64,000 nt of DNA, taken from positions 3,224,001 through 3,288,000 of the forward strand of contig JAPFFF010000001.1 in NCBI GenBank assembly GCA_039105265.1, in the 5' to 3' direction. A program made the position numbers and the translations under genes. The DNA is from Tritrichomonas musculus. Lineage: Eukaryota; Parabasalia; Tritrichomonadida; Tritrichomonadidae. Below the pieces are notes generated by a model. It made no database searches. It saw only the letters and a program-made list of their open reading frames with translations, and had not been told where the DNA came from. This document shows, one piece after another, positions 51,890 through 63,320 of this stretch (within the stretch, counting starts at the first letter, position 1; every line of letters starts with the position of its first letter).

Positions 51890-54800
51890 GATTCATGAAC
51901 TTCATAATTGTTGGCTCTTAATCCTTTTATAAATGGTGCGCATGCTTCATTCGTTAATACAATCATTTTATTATGAAATCCAGTTAAAGCATTTTTGTTA
52001 ATCGTTATTTTTGACATAATGTTATGATTCATTTGTAAGTTAATGTTCTTACCTGATTTAACACTTTGATTATCTAATATATCCTTATAATCTGATGAAA
52101 CAATTTTATTAGTTTTTAATGAAACACCTTTAAGTTTTAATGATTTGGTCACACCGTCGTGGGCTTTGCCCTGCGCATCTATAAATGCGTTATTCCATAT
52201 TGTATAACATTTAGGACATAAAGCTACTTGATTATCACCGTATTTTTCAACACAGCAACCCAAAATTTTCTTTTCATCATAAACTGTATTAATTGATGGA
52301 TCAGGCATGAATTTATAAATATTTTCGTCATAAAATTGTTGATCTTTAATGATGTGTTTAAATACTTGATCATTTGATTCATTCATGTTTCCAGCAATAG
52401 CAAAATAAGCTGAATCAGTGTCTGCAGATGTTAAATGAAATTTATTAGTGTCTAAACATTTAAACATAAAGTCATAAATGAATGTTAAATACCAAAATTT
52501 AGCATTATCAAGAGTGAAGAATGCCGTTTGAATACATGTCTTACACCTGAATGATTTAGGATTTGATTGAATAAGGAATGTATCATCAGCAATTCTGGAA
52601 CCATTAATATAAGTATCTGATACAATTGATTGATAAGCTTTATCTGAATCACAAATTTTAACCTTACTATATTTTTCTGTATTCATTCCATCATAACCGT
52701 ATGAACCATTCATTGATATTTTATAAAATTTTTCGTTACCGGATGATTTACCAGCAATAATATCTTGACGTTTACGCATGAATTCGTTAACAAATGGATG
52801 AAAAGCTTTATTTGCCTCATACAATGATAAATTAAGGATATCAGTAACTTTTAATCCATGATCAATGAGGAACCATAAATAATAACAACCAAATGATTTA
52901 AATTCACCCATTGTATCTAATGTCATTGTTAATTTAGTATCTGTTTTATCAATAACACTAATTTTATTTTTCTTTCCATATTGATACATATATTTACCAA
53001 TAACATCTTCAGTATTTTTAATATCAAAATTACGAAATACTGGTGGAAAGTTAATGAGATCATTTATTTTATTAATGGGACATTCTAATTTAACTTTAGC
53101 TCTAAATATCAATTCAGGATTTGGTTCATATCTATGTTTAGTATAAATTATATTCATACATTTTTTATAAACTTCATCTTTTTTGTTTCCATTTTCGTCA
53201 TAACATTCAAAACGAGTAATTAATGAACCGGGCATATACATAATGCCTCCATGATAAGGGTTAAATTCATGATAATTTGACGAAAATGATGAAGGATAAA
53301 GTGAGTTGAAATCAACACCCACAACATGTGAAACAATATGGGGTGTATCATATGAAATAACTTTATTATGCTCAAATTTGAATTTATTAATGTGTGAAAC
53401 ACCACGGATATTTTTACGATGCATTACCATAGATAAACCACCTGTTATACCTTCACGTAAATCATAATATTCTTTTTCATTTGACAAAGTAGATGGTAAT
53501 TTATGAAGCCGACAATATTTATTTAATTGAATTCTTAAACGAGTCACTTTATCATCTGAACGATTTCTTAATTGATTGCATGATGCACAAGCTAATAAAC
53601 AATTACTTAATTCATGACCTATATCATTATTGATTCTATCAAGTGTTGGTTTATTATGATTTGTGAAATGTTCACCACAGAGATGACATTTACCAGTTGA
53701 AGGATTATTATATAATTTCATGAATTCATCAAAATCATCTTCTGAAACTACTTTATTTAAATTACGTTGAGGTTTGTTTGGATTTAATTTATTGAATCGT
53801 TCATCTTGATAATAATATGAATCACATTTATAACTCCACCAATTTAGACTAGGAATGAAAGTATTTGATGTATTAATTATGTTATAGTCAATTGATGGAT
53901 CAAAATCTTTATAAGCTAGTGCGTATTTAATACAAACTGAATTTTTAGATAATGAAAGATTTGAGATTAAATCAACGTTATATTGAGCGTTTAAATTAAT
54001 GAGGTTATCAATTGGTTTAATCATCATTTCAACATCATTATCATTATAAGAAAGTAAGTAATCCCAACGTGTATTAAAACGTTTTGAATCTTCAAGATAT
54101 AGGTTATATTCTTCTTCAGTAATGAGGAAACGTTGACCAAGATATGAATAAAAGTCTTTATATTCGAATGGTTGAGATTGTGAAAGTACAACATTAAAGT
54201 TTTCAGTATTGACAGCTTCATATGGAAAAACTCCTTTTGATGAATTGGATTCACCACCAAAATCAATACCAAATTGTTTTAATGTACCACCAGCAATGAA
54301 TGCTTGGGCATCAATGAAACGTAAAGAAATTTTATCAGATTTAAGAATGAATTGTTTAAGAGCAGTAGATGAACCAATTAATGAGTTATTATCAACTGAC
54401 CAAGAGCAATTTTCACCTTTATGATTAAAATATTGTTTAAATAAATTTGAATCGAAACGTGAAGAATTAAAACCAAATACAGTGACTGTTTCGAGATCAT
54501 GAACTATATCTTTTGGATCTTCAATATTGAGCATTTGTTTATAAAAGTTAATTTTATCATTAATGATTAAATGAGCTTGATTAAACATATATTCAATCCA
54601 ATGAATAATAAAATCTTTATCACGAGCATCAAAATGTTTTGTTAAAGTTCCTGATGAAAATTTAATGCAACAACTAACGGATAAAGGAACTAATCGTGAA
54701 TTAATCGTTGTTGATTTAGTTAATGTTTCATTTATTGATTGTTCCATAGTTTCAAAATCATATGTCATATAATATTCTTGAGGTTTGAATTGAAGGTTAT

Positions 54801-56472
54801 GAGCTAGACAATATTCATAAACAGAGTTGGATAGAATATGAGGACAATATGGTAAAGATTGTTTTTCAACAATGAAGTTTTTCTTAAATTTACCATCACA
54901 TTTATTAACATGTTGTTCAAATCGTTTATGATTATTAATCCCTCTAACAACATAAGATTTACATTTAGGACAAACTAACAATCCAGTTAATTTTTCAGCA
55001 TCTTTGATATACATAATATGAAGTATTTGACCTTTTGAATAAAGTAAGGCATTAAATGTTGTGTATGATTTATCAAAAAACCATTGTTCAGATATGTCAT
55101 ATAAACCCGTACCAAAATATTCATAAATGTTAACATTGATTTTATGCTTTTGTGCTGAAAGTTTCATTTCTTCCATTGTTGTACCATCATAATTATTCAA
55201 GAAATTAAGAGCTTCATTTGTGATTTTAGTTTTATATGGAAATCCATGTTCTTCACATAAAAGACGCCGTGCATGATTTGTTCGGTCATTTAATTTATAA
55301 CTTTTATAATTTAATAATTTTGGATTAACACAAACAGCTAAAAAACGATACCAACACATTTTATCATCTTCATTATCAGTAATGATAAGTTTTGATTTGA
55401 CAAGTTCTTCAGGAAGCTGTAATTTACCAGTAATTTTAACTAATCGCGAAATAGTAAATGCAACGGATGAAACAAAAGTAAGTTTAACTGATGACTCAGA
55501 AACTTCATAGTTATGAAGAACGGACTCAATATAAAATTTGATTTTTTCAAGGTCGGAATTTGTTTGAACAGTTATAGGAATATTTGATGAATATTTATAA
55601 TTGATTGCATTAATTACTCGTTTTTCGTAATCATAACGGATTATTTCGCCATGTTGTTTTATGGGTATTTCAAAGATACCAGATAATTCAAAAGTTAACT
55701 TAAAAGGTTTACGTTCTGATTTAAAGACTACATCTTCAAGGTAATTAAATATATCATCAATAGTTGAAAATGAATTCAGATAATAAACAACTATTGGATC
55801 TTTATTTTGGTTTTTGGTAACAACTTCTTGATCCTTTAATGCTTTTCTATGTTGTTCAAGTAAATTTAAAGCAAGTTCATATTCATGTGGAACATTGACA
55901 ACTAAGTAATCAATATCCTTACTTTGAAAATCATGACCAAAGTCTTTGAAGAAATTAATTAATTCTTCATTCTGGGCTTCAAATAACTTTTGAGCATATG
56001 GTTTTAATAGTTTCATTTCTTTTGGAGGAAGTGGTTTAAGTAATGGTTTATTTTTTAAAAGTTCATCAAGCATACGTTTATAATTTGCTTTTTGGGTGTG
56101 AATGACAGATTTTTCATTATTAATTTGAGAATTAAATTTGGTTTGTGTTTGTTGCTTATGTAATTCATCAATTGAATTTTTAATTTTAAGTTTATGCAAA
56201 TTATTGTAGAAATATTCATCTGAATCGATGTATTTGTGTGGAGGTTTTGGTGATGGAATATTTAATCCTTTAGCAAACCAATACATTGAATTATAATCAT
56301 TTTCTCCATCATATCCTCTATCTAAAATATCTTGTACTATTGAGTCAATCAAATTTTCACGTAAATCTTTTTCATTATTAAATTCATTTTTCCATTCATC
56401 AATGGTTGCATTATCATTATGAACTAAATTATCAAGTTCAATTAATTTTTCTATTGGCGTGTTATCTAACAT
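51886..56472 (-). CDS. Polinton protein-primed DNA polymerase B with embedded HNH motif
   Basis: 1528 residues. The N-terminal 500 residues lack a known motif apart from a zinc-finger-like CPKCKSYVVRGINNHKRFEQ-H-C segment. Exonuclease motifs: YDFETME and FNSSRFDSNLF. A CHLCGEHF...HELSNCLLACASCNQLRN segment between exonuclease and palm looks like an HNH nuclease or zinc domain. Palm motifs: A VDFNSLYPSSF, B SMNGSYGYDG, C TSADTDSAYF. This is the family B replicase of Polintons, using a terminal protein as primer. The frame is complete. Confidence 0.9.
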   Translation of the reverse strand: MLDNTPIEKLIELDNLVHNDNATIDEWKNEFNNEKDLRENLIDSIVQDILDRGYDGENDYNSMYWFAKGLNIPSPKPPHKYIDSDEYFYNNLHKLKIKNSIDELHKQQTQTKFNSQINNEKSVIHTQKANYKRMLDELLKNKPLLKPLPPKEMKLLKPYAQKLFEAQNEELINFFKDFGHDFQSKDIDYLVVNVPHEYELALNLLEQHRKALKDQEVVTKNQNKDPIVVYYLNSFSTIDDIFNYLEDVVFKSERKPFKLTFELSGIFEIPIKQHGEIIRYDYEKRVINAINYKYSSNIPITVQTNSDLEKIKFYIESVLHNYEVSESSVKLTFVSSVAFTISRLVKITGKLQLPEELVKSKLIITDNEDDKMCWYRFLAVCVNPKLLNYKSYKLNDRTNHARRLLCEEHGFPYKTKITNEALNFLNNYDGTTMEEMKLSAQKHKINVNIYEYFGTGLYDISEQWFFDKSYTTFNALLYSKGQILHIMYIKDAEKLTGLLVCPKCKSYVVRGINNHKRFEQHVNKCDGKFKKNFIVEKQSLPYCPHILSNSVYEYCLAHNLQFKPQEYYMTYDFETMEQSINETLTKSTTINSRLVPLSVSCCIKFSSGTLTKHFDARDKDFIIHWIEYMFNQAHLIINDKINFYKQMLNIEDPKDIVHDLETVTVFGFNSSRFDSNLFKQYFNHKGENCSWSVDNNSLIGSSTALKQFILKSDKISLRFIDAQAFIAGGTLKQFGIDFGGESNSSKGVFPYEAVNTENFNVVLSQSQPFEYKDFYSYLGQRFLITEEEYNLYLEDSKRFNTRWDYLLSYNDNDVEMMIKPIDNLINLNAQYNVDLISNLSLSKNSVCIKYALAYKDFDPSIDYNIINTSNTFIPSLNWWSYKCDSYYYQDERFNKLNPNKPQRNLNKVVSEDDFDEFMKLYNNPSTGKCHLCGEHFTNHNKPTLDRINNDIGHELSNCLLACASCNQLRNRSDDKVTRLRIQLNKYCRLHKLPSTLSNEKEYYDLREGITGGLSMVMHRKNIRGVSHINKFKFEHNKVISYDTPHIVSHVVGVDFNSLYPSSFSSNYHEFNPYHGGIMYMPGSLITRFECYDENGNKKDEVYKKCMNIIYTKHRYEPNPELIFRAKVKLECPINKINDLINFPPVFRNFDIKNTEDVIGKYMYQYGKKNKISVIDKTDTKLTMTLDTMGEFKSFGCYYLWFLIDHGLKVTDILNLSLYEANKAFHPFVNEFMRKRQDIIAGKSSGNEKFYKISMNGSYGYDGMNTEKYSKVKICDSDKAYQSIVSDTYINGSRIADDTFLIQSNPKSFRCKTCIQTAFFTLDNAKFWYLTFIYDFMFKCLDTNKFHLTSADTDSAYFAIAGNMNESNDQVFKHIIKDQQFYDENIYKFMPDPSINTVYDEKKILGCCVEKYGDNQVALCPKCYTIWNNAFIDAQGKAHDGVTKSLKLKGVSLKTNKIVSSDYKDILDNQSVKSGKNINLQMNHNIMSKITINKNALTGFHNKMIVLTNEACAPFIKGLRANNYEVHES

Positions 56473-56519
56473 TTAGGTGGAAATAAAAATTTAAAAAATA
56501 AAAAATTAATTAGATTTAT

Positions 56520-57426
56520 TTTTGAGACATGTGATATAAAAATAAATGATAAAATAATTTTTAAAAAATTATTTGGAGAACGTTTATACAATAAAATTTT
56601 TTCGATTTGTGTGAAACTTTGAAAAGTTTGAGCCCTTGGCGAAGTATTCAAATTATCAGACATTTCGGAAATAACGTATTTTATAAAATTTTATAATTTG
56701 TGAGTGTATTTAAATTATCAGACATTTCGGAAATAACGTATTTATAAAATTTTTAGTTTTGTGTGAGTATTCAATTTATCAGACATTTAATTCAATTTAT
56801 CAGACATTTAATTCAAATTATCAGACATTTCGGATATAACGTATTTTATAAAATTTTTTCGATTTGTGTGAAACTTTGAAAAGTTTGAGCCCTTGGCGAA
56901 GTATTCAAATTATCAGACATTTCGGAAATAACGAATTTGTAAATTGAGAAACGTTCAAATTATCAGACATTTCGGAAATAACGAATTTGTAAAATTTTTT
57001 CGATTTATGTGAGTATTCAATTTATCAGATATTCCAGATAACGTAAATTTAATCATTTACGTATAAAATTTATGATTTCAAGCCGCTTTGCGGCGTGGAC
57101 GAAGTCCTTTTTTGACTTTTGAGATTTGAGGATGAAATTTATTAAAATCATTTATGAAGGGGTGATGAATCAGTGGACAAAGTCCTTTTTTGAGGTTTGA
57201 GGAAAAAAATTAAAATGTTAAAAAAAAATTTGTAATAATATTATCACATATAACAAAATTTATGAATTAAAAATTAATGTGTGGATACGGTGGTGTATAT
57301 AAATTGATATCATAGATTCTAAAAAGTAGTGAGTTGTGGATTGGTGAAATCGTTATATATATAATAACTGTGTAATGTGACGTGAACAATTATTAACCCC
57401 CCACTGCTTATCTCATATACACTACT
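56520..57426. repeat. Right terminal inverted repeat of the Polinton
   Basis: Complement of 38000-38905 with a few substitutions (for example near 57028) and one rearranged block of the short internal repeats near 56690-56760. A frame MSDNLNTSPRAQTFQSF at 56663 and its mirror are translations of the repeat and are probably not a gene. Confidence 0.85.
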
Positions 57427-57575
57427 TACAAATAGATTATTTATATATAATAAATAATATATGATATATAATAAAATATAATATTAAATTATATTAAATA
57501 TTAATGTGGGTAAAAGCAGATTATAAAAAATTGCATTTAAAATACAGTTCTTAGAGAACATATAATTTTTTGAAG

Positions 57576-59291
57576 TATTCCCAAAGGGAGGCCAACGAAA
57601 TTGAATGAATTTAGAATTTTCTATTATTTTCCATTTATCTCATTAAAATAAGTACATTTACAAATAATAACTATTTATTTAATATTTGTATTAAATATTG
57701 TTAATAATATTTTGTTTTATTTTGGTCAATGCATCAATATCCATAATATCCGATCTGCTAAAATGAGATATATCCTGAATTAAATATGAGTTTTAATTAC
57801 TTGGTATATAAATATGCAATATTTAAGCAATCGTTTTTTAAATAATTTTGTTTTTCGTTGAGATACCTTTGATACAAAAAATTTTGTAAGAGCATTTTAA
57901 AAAGAAAATATCTAAAAATTGGCACATCTTTTTATAAATTAATTATTTATTTATATTTATAAAATAAAAATAGAACTAATAAAATAATTAATATTTAAAT
58001 CCTAACTCAAATTATTGAGAAATATGTATTTTATTTCAATAATGGCAATGACGTCATCCCATCATACGATAACATTGATACACCACTTAACGATGACGAT
58101 GATGTTGAACTCATATTTGACGATGATGATGCTACCATTACAACACCACTTAACGATGACGATGATGTTGAACTTATATTCGACGACGATGATGCTACCA
58201 TCACAGCACCAGTTACAGTACCACTTAACGATGACGATGATGCAACACATAACGATGACGAGTTAGCATCAGCTGAATAAGAGTCTGCATTTTATGACAT
58301 GGGTGATTCACTTAACGATGACGATTCCGCATCACTTAACGATGACGATTATACAACACTTAATGATGACGATGATGCATCACTTAACGATGACGAATTA
58401 GCATCAGATGAAGAAGAGCCTACATTAGATGACGATGATGCAACACTTAACGATGACGATGATGCATCACTTAACGATGACGAATTAGCATCAGATGAAG
58501 AAGAGCCTACATTAGATGATGATGATGCAACACATGATAATGATTTAAATATATTGATTTCTAAAAGTAACGTTGAAATAATTACATTATGGAGAGATTC
58601 ATATCATGAGTTCCATCAAATTAAAATATTTCATTCCATAATTAGAGGTGAAATATTATATACTTATAGTATATTTATAATTAAAAATCAAAATCATGAT
58701 TCGTTTGACTGTTATCATATTGCGATTTATATAGCTTTACATTTAAATTAAAATCGCAAACAAATTACAATAATTGATTATATATATCAATTATACTCCA
58801 TTAATGCTTTAAACATATTTGATTTTTCCCGTCTTATGATAATTTCAACCAATTAAGAAAATTTTAATTTATTTGTTTTTTGCTTTCAAAACACAAAAAA
58901 TTGTTTTATTATAAACATTCAGATCTTATTCCGTAAAAAAGTTATTTAATTTAAGATGATTTACTATGTGAATAAAAAAAATCCAATGATTTTTATTCTT
59001 AATATAATTGTTTATTTTATGAATGAATATATAAAAATATATTTTGATTTTAAATTTATAATATTTGAAGATTATTGAGAAATAAGAAAAATATTATTTT
59101 TATATTTCATTCAAATTAATTCAATTTTTAAAAAATAAAAATATCTAATTATTTAAAATAAAATAAAAGTAATCATGAGATGCATTAGTAATTAATTTTA
59201 ATATATATATTAATATTAGAATATATAATTTCCAATATAACTGTACTTTGAGTTAGATGTGAAAGCTTTCGTTGGCCTCCCTTTGTATTCC
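57576..59291. mobile_element. 1.7-kb element with Asp-rich repeat ORF, 6-bp duplication
   Basis: Inverted ends CAAAGGGAGGCCAACGAAA at 57582-57600 and its complement at 59267-59285 (19/19). Both are flanked by TATTCC (57576-57581 and 59286-59291). The superfamily is not clear: 6 bp is unusual for a cut-and-paste element of this size. The only coding sign inside is the Asp-rich ORF at 58010-58751. The perfect ends imply a recent insertion. Confidence 0.75.
58010..58751 (+). pseudogene. Asp-rich LNDDDD-repeat ORF inside the element
   Basis: One frame runs from about 58010 to a TAA at 58749-58751 with a single internal stop (after ELASAE, at about 58278). It encodes repeats of PLNDDDDVELIFDDDDAT and of ASLNDDELASDEEEPTLDDD, with an 87-bp DNA repeat in the second part. 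The open part after the stop starts at ATG 58299 (150 residues). The last 75 residues are not acidic (IITLWRDSYHEFHQIKIFH) and look like a small folded domain. No ATG is seen for the first half. Function is unknown; an acidic repeat could bind basic proteins or cations. Confidence 0.5.
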
Positions 59292-61209
59292 CACAATATC
59301 TTGCCATCATGTGTATAGTAACGAAAATAACGTATTTTGGATTTTTCAATATTTTGAAAATATCCACCAAATTATTTATTTTTTTACATTGTTCTTTTAT
59401 AAATATTTATTAATATCGCAATTAGGCTCTAAGATTTTAATTTTAAAGGGAGATTTTGAACTTTTTTATTATTATTATAATTAGAATATCTTTCTTATCT
59501 AACATTATTTGAGAAAGAATTAATAAATATAATACCTTATTCTGTATCATATATTGATATTAGCATGCTCCTGAGGTATATATTTAAAAATGAACTAAAA
59601 TTTAAGGAATTTAAAAAAAAAAAAATTAGTTTTTTGTTAAATTTTTATTATTTTAGAGGATTCTGGTTAATTTTATTTCTTACAAATTTAATATATTATT
59701 TTTATTCGTGTATGAAATAAAATGAACTAATAATTGCAACAAACTACTCGATAGGTGCATCTAAGAATTTCTTTTAAATATGGACCTCGATAATTTCATT
59801 AATCCATTGATATTAGCTGCAATATCAATTTACAATATTTTATATTAAACATAATATATATATTAGATATAAATAAATGAATATATATCTTTACAATCAA
59901 TGAATATATATATTAAAATTGTCATAAAATGTAAACACTTTTTAAAAGGTTATTTCAAATATTTCAATATCTCATAAATATTAAGATATAAAAAAATATT
60001 GAGATATGAATTCAAAATACATTCTGAATTTTTTTTTCAATGATCCATTTTCTATTGATACTGAATAAATGAATAAATCTAAAAATAAAATATAACAAAA
60101 TTGAAATAATTATATTATGCTTTGAGTTAATAAAAATATAAAAAATAAAATATAAATTTTAAAATACCAAAGAACGAAATTCCATTTTTTTATTGATTGA
60201 AACCAAGAAGAATTATAGTTTTGTTTACCAACGAGATATACATTCATGTATTTAGAGTAATTTTAGTGAATATGAGTTCTAGCATCAATTATTATGTCAA
60301 AATAAAAATCAAACCTTGGTCATGCTGATGATAGTAATAATGTATTATTTTATGCTCACAAGAGTAAACTAACATGCTAACATGAAGAAAAACATAAATA
60401 TCACCTTTGCAGTATAAATATAATTTTAATAATTAAAACAAATGCAAATATTAAAAGTTAAAGAAATAATAAATAATATAACAAATTTAACATAATAATA
60501 TAAATATATAAAATATATCGAAAAAACAATATAATAAAAAGATATGAAAAAAAAAATATTTTTATTAAATTGAATATTTATTGTAATCATTTTTCACAAA
60601 AAAAGTTTTTTGTTTACCGATGCATTTATCGATTAAAACCAGACAATATTATATTCAATATTTAATAATACATTAATTACAATATATATTTAAAAAATAA
60701 AGCAATTTTATATTTTTGCCGTTACTATACACATTTGCCATCTGGTTTCTGATGAACACAATTTTTCTCAATTTATTTTATTTATTTAATACTTTAATTG
60801 GTCATGATACTAAGAAAAATTAAATGAATAAAATCTTCATTTTTTATCGAATATCTTATATAAGATTTATCATATTCACAATACAAATTAATGATTATAT
60901 AATTATAATAAAATTAATCAAAAAATTCTTTTAAAATATATATATATATATATTTTCCACACACACATTATCAGCAAACAGAAATGGTCTATCAATCAAT
61001 GTTTCACATGGCAATCAAAACGACTGCTTTTAATCTAGCAATTATTTAAACCGTTGTATTTGTTTTATTTTTAAATTCTACTACCAACACAAAGAAATGA
61101 TTTATAAATTTTCTTCAACAAATCTATTTTGAAAAAAGATATAAAACTTTTATAAACTAAACATAGTCAAATTCATTTCTAAAATAATTTAAATCATTTT
61201 TTTTTCTAA
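59292..61209. other. Gene-free AT-rich spacer
   Basis: 1.9 kb of AT-rich DNA. I found no gene, RNA or clear repeat. Confidence 0.5.
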
Positions 61210-62265
61210 TTATTGAATGCAACAATATCTTGTATTATTACTTTGTTTATGATTTTCTTTTTCTGTTGCCATTTTAAAATAACGTTTTGCCTCTTCTTCA
61301 TTATAATTCTCAATTAAGTAACCGTAATTAAACATAGCCTCTCTATTTCCTCTATCGGCAGCCAATTTAAAATAATAGATTGCAATTTCAATATCATTAT
61401 CGTTTTTCATTCTATTTCCATAATCAAGCATTGCGTCAACATTTCCTTCATCAGCAGCCTTTTTAATAAAACCGACAGCTTTAATTCTTTCTTCTTCATT
61501 TTCAGACTTAGAAAACATAAAACGACCCAAATGATAAAGTGCATCAACATTACCTTTATATGCAGCTTTTTGAATGAAACCGACAGCTTTTTCTTTATCC
61601 ACTCCTTCAAATTTCTGAAGGTCATTCAAAACCAAAAAACCGACTTTATACAATGCATCAGAGTTACCTTTAGAAACCGCCATTTTTAAATAGTTAACCG
61701 CCAATTCTTCATCTTCTGTATTTTCATCGTTTACAAGCATCGAATAGTAACGAAACATTGCGTCCGAATTTCCGAGATTTATTGCCATTTTGTATAAATT
61801 TTCTGCTTTTTCTTTATCTATTTTAGTTTCATTATTTCCGTTTTCATAAATCTACGCCAATTGAACCATCGCCATTGAATTTCCGCCATCGGCAGCCTTC
61901 TGTAAATAAGACATCGATTCATCATTATCAGTTGATATGAGACTATACTTGTACATCGCGTTTGTACTTCCATTTTCAGCACTTTCTTTCAATAATTCAA
62001 TGGCATCGTTCCTATCGTCTTCTGTCTCACTTTTTTCAAGCAAAAACATCGACTTAATGAATGAAATGTCAGGATTTTCACATCCGTAAAAATCGAGAAA
62101 TGATGTAGTTTTATCCGTTTCAGTTGCATCTAATTCTTTGAATGGTTTGTCAAGTATGTATGAAATAACTTCAGTCATGTTTGGTCGTTCATTTCTGTTC
62201 GACGATAGACATTCTTCAAAAAATAAACGGTTCATATCACCACTTATAATAACCTTTTTTTTATG
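61210..62265 (-). pseudogene. Kinase-Sel1 pseudogene, 5'-truncated
   Basis: Minus strand. From about 62265 the frame reads VIISGDMNRLFFEECLSSNR-NERP-NMTEVISYIL, the last helix of a kinase domain (subdomain XI, RP motif), then Sel1 repeats to TAA near 61210 and a C-terminal CCIQ. One in-frame TAG interrupts it near 61854 (after MVQLA), with the repeat continuing IYENGNNETK in the same frame. The rest of the kinase domain is absent. Unlike the 33-36 kb gene its Sel1 units are diverged, so it is an older array. With only one internal stop it decayed recently, or the stop is an error. Confidence 0.75.
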
Positions 62266-63093
62266 ATCAAACTAGAAATAAAAAATATTTATTTTCAGTA
62301 TACATTAAATCATCATAATTTTTGAGTGGAAAGAAAAAACAATTTTTTTGACCATCATAAAAATTTAGAGTACTACAAGCTAAATGGTTTTTTAGATTTT
62401 TAATTAATTTATATATATTTAAAATATAGTGCACAAAATATTTAACAATTCATATCTATGATTTGTTTTTTTCTGATAAATTCTTAGATAAATTAAAAAT
62501 AATTTTATAAAAAAAAATCCATTGAAATATTTAACTTTTTCAAAAAATTATTTAATGATTTTAATAAAAAGAAGATTTAAAAATATTTTTCTATAAAAAA
62601 AGGATCATGTTAGTATATATTTTTTTAATAAATATTATCTAATTATTTGAATATATTAATTAAAAAAATCAGCGCAAATTTTTCCAAAAAATGCATTTAT
62701 AAAATTCAATGCAAATCGGTTATTATCATAAAGTTGACCATGACAATCATTTTTTGAATACATTTTATATTATTAAAATAAAACAATTATTTTTAAAAAT
62801 AAAAATATTTTATCAAATTAAGAATTAATTTAATTTAATTTATTAAATCTCTTAACTTTTGATTAAATTAATTAATTATTCGACTATTTTTTTGTCTGAA
62901 ATATGATTTATAATATTCTTTCCTATATATATGTGAATTTCTTGGCTATTCAATTAGTTAGCCCTCTCTTTTGGATTTAATCTGAGATATATGACTTTCA
63001 TAGTTGAATAAAAATAGCCTATTATTTTATCATAACTTTTCAGTTGAAATTGAATATCATTCATTTTAAAATCAACTTTTTCAGAAAGCATTT
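62266..63093. other. AT-rich spacer
   Basis: No gene seen. The kinase domain that should precede 62265 is not recognisable here. Confidence 0.45.
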
Positions 63094-63320
63094 CTAGCGC
63101 TTGTTTTTATTTTTTTGTATTTTGGCATTTTTAGCGTTTGTTGTGTCTTTTACAGGAGATATGTTTTGATTATATTTTGGGATTCTCTTTTCTCTTGCTT
63201 TTTTTAATGTACCATCAATTATTTTTCCTTTTCCCTTAACATTATTAAGTTGATTTGCGCGAGAAAACTTTGAAGATTTGTTCGTGAAACTCAATTTATT
63301 TGTAAAATTTTTAGTATAAA
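63094..63320 (-). other. Lys-rich open frame, possible gene fragment
   Basis: A minus-strand frame of about 75 codons without ATG, reading KSSKFSRANQLNNVKGKGK, KKAREKRIPKYNQNISPV and ending KIQKNKNKR then TAG. Its basic composition differs from the surrounding AT-rich noise. It could be the C-terminus of a nuclear or ribosomal-type protein, or chance. No family recognised. Confidence 0.3.

Larger units (their letters stand above)
38000..57426. mobile_element. Polinton/Maverick, looks whole (fossil entry)
   Basis: 19,427 bp with the target duplication TACAA at 37995-37999 and 57427-57431. Terminal inverted repeats of about 0.9 kb (38000 to about 38905, and about 56520 to 57426) start AGTAGTGTATATGAGATAAG. 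Their outer 0.4 kb seem nearly identical and one inner repeat block differs. Parts in order: helical protein of unknown role (+), packaging ATPase (+), coiled-coil protein (-), small membrane protein (+), pVI-like (-), major capsid protein (+), two small proteins (+), fibre-like (+), Pro-rich protein (-), pVI-like (+), basic protein (-), integrase (+), DNA polymerase B (-). All genes are open end to end, so it looks whole and young. I found no adenovirus-type protease gene. Confidence 0.92.

Noticed and set aside
56466-56663. 65-codon frame starting MSDNLN in the right terminal repeat
   Set aside because: It is made of the short terminal repeat running into AT-rich sequence; kept only as a low-interest finding.
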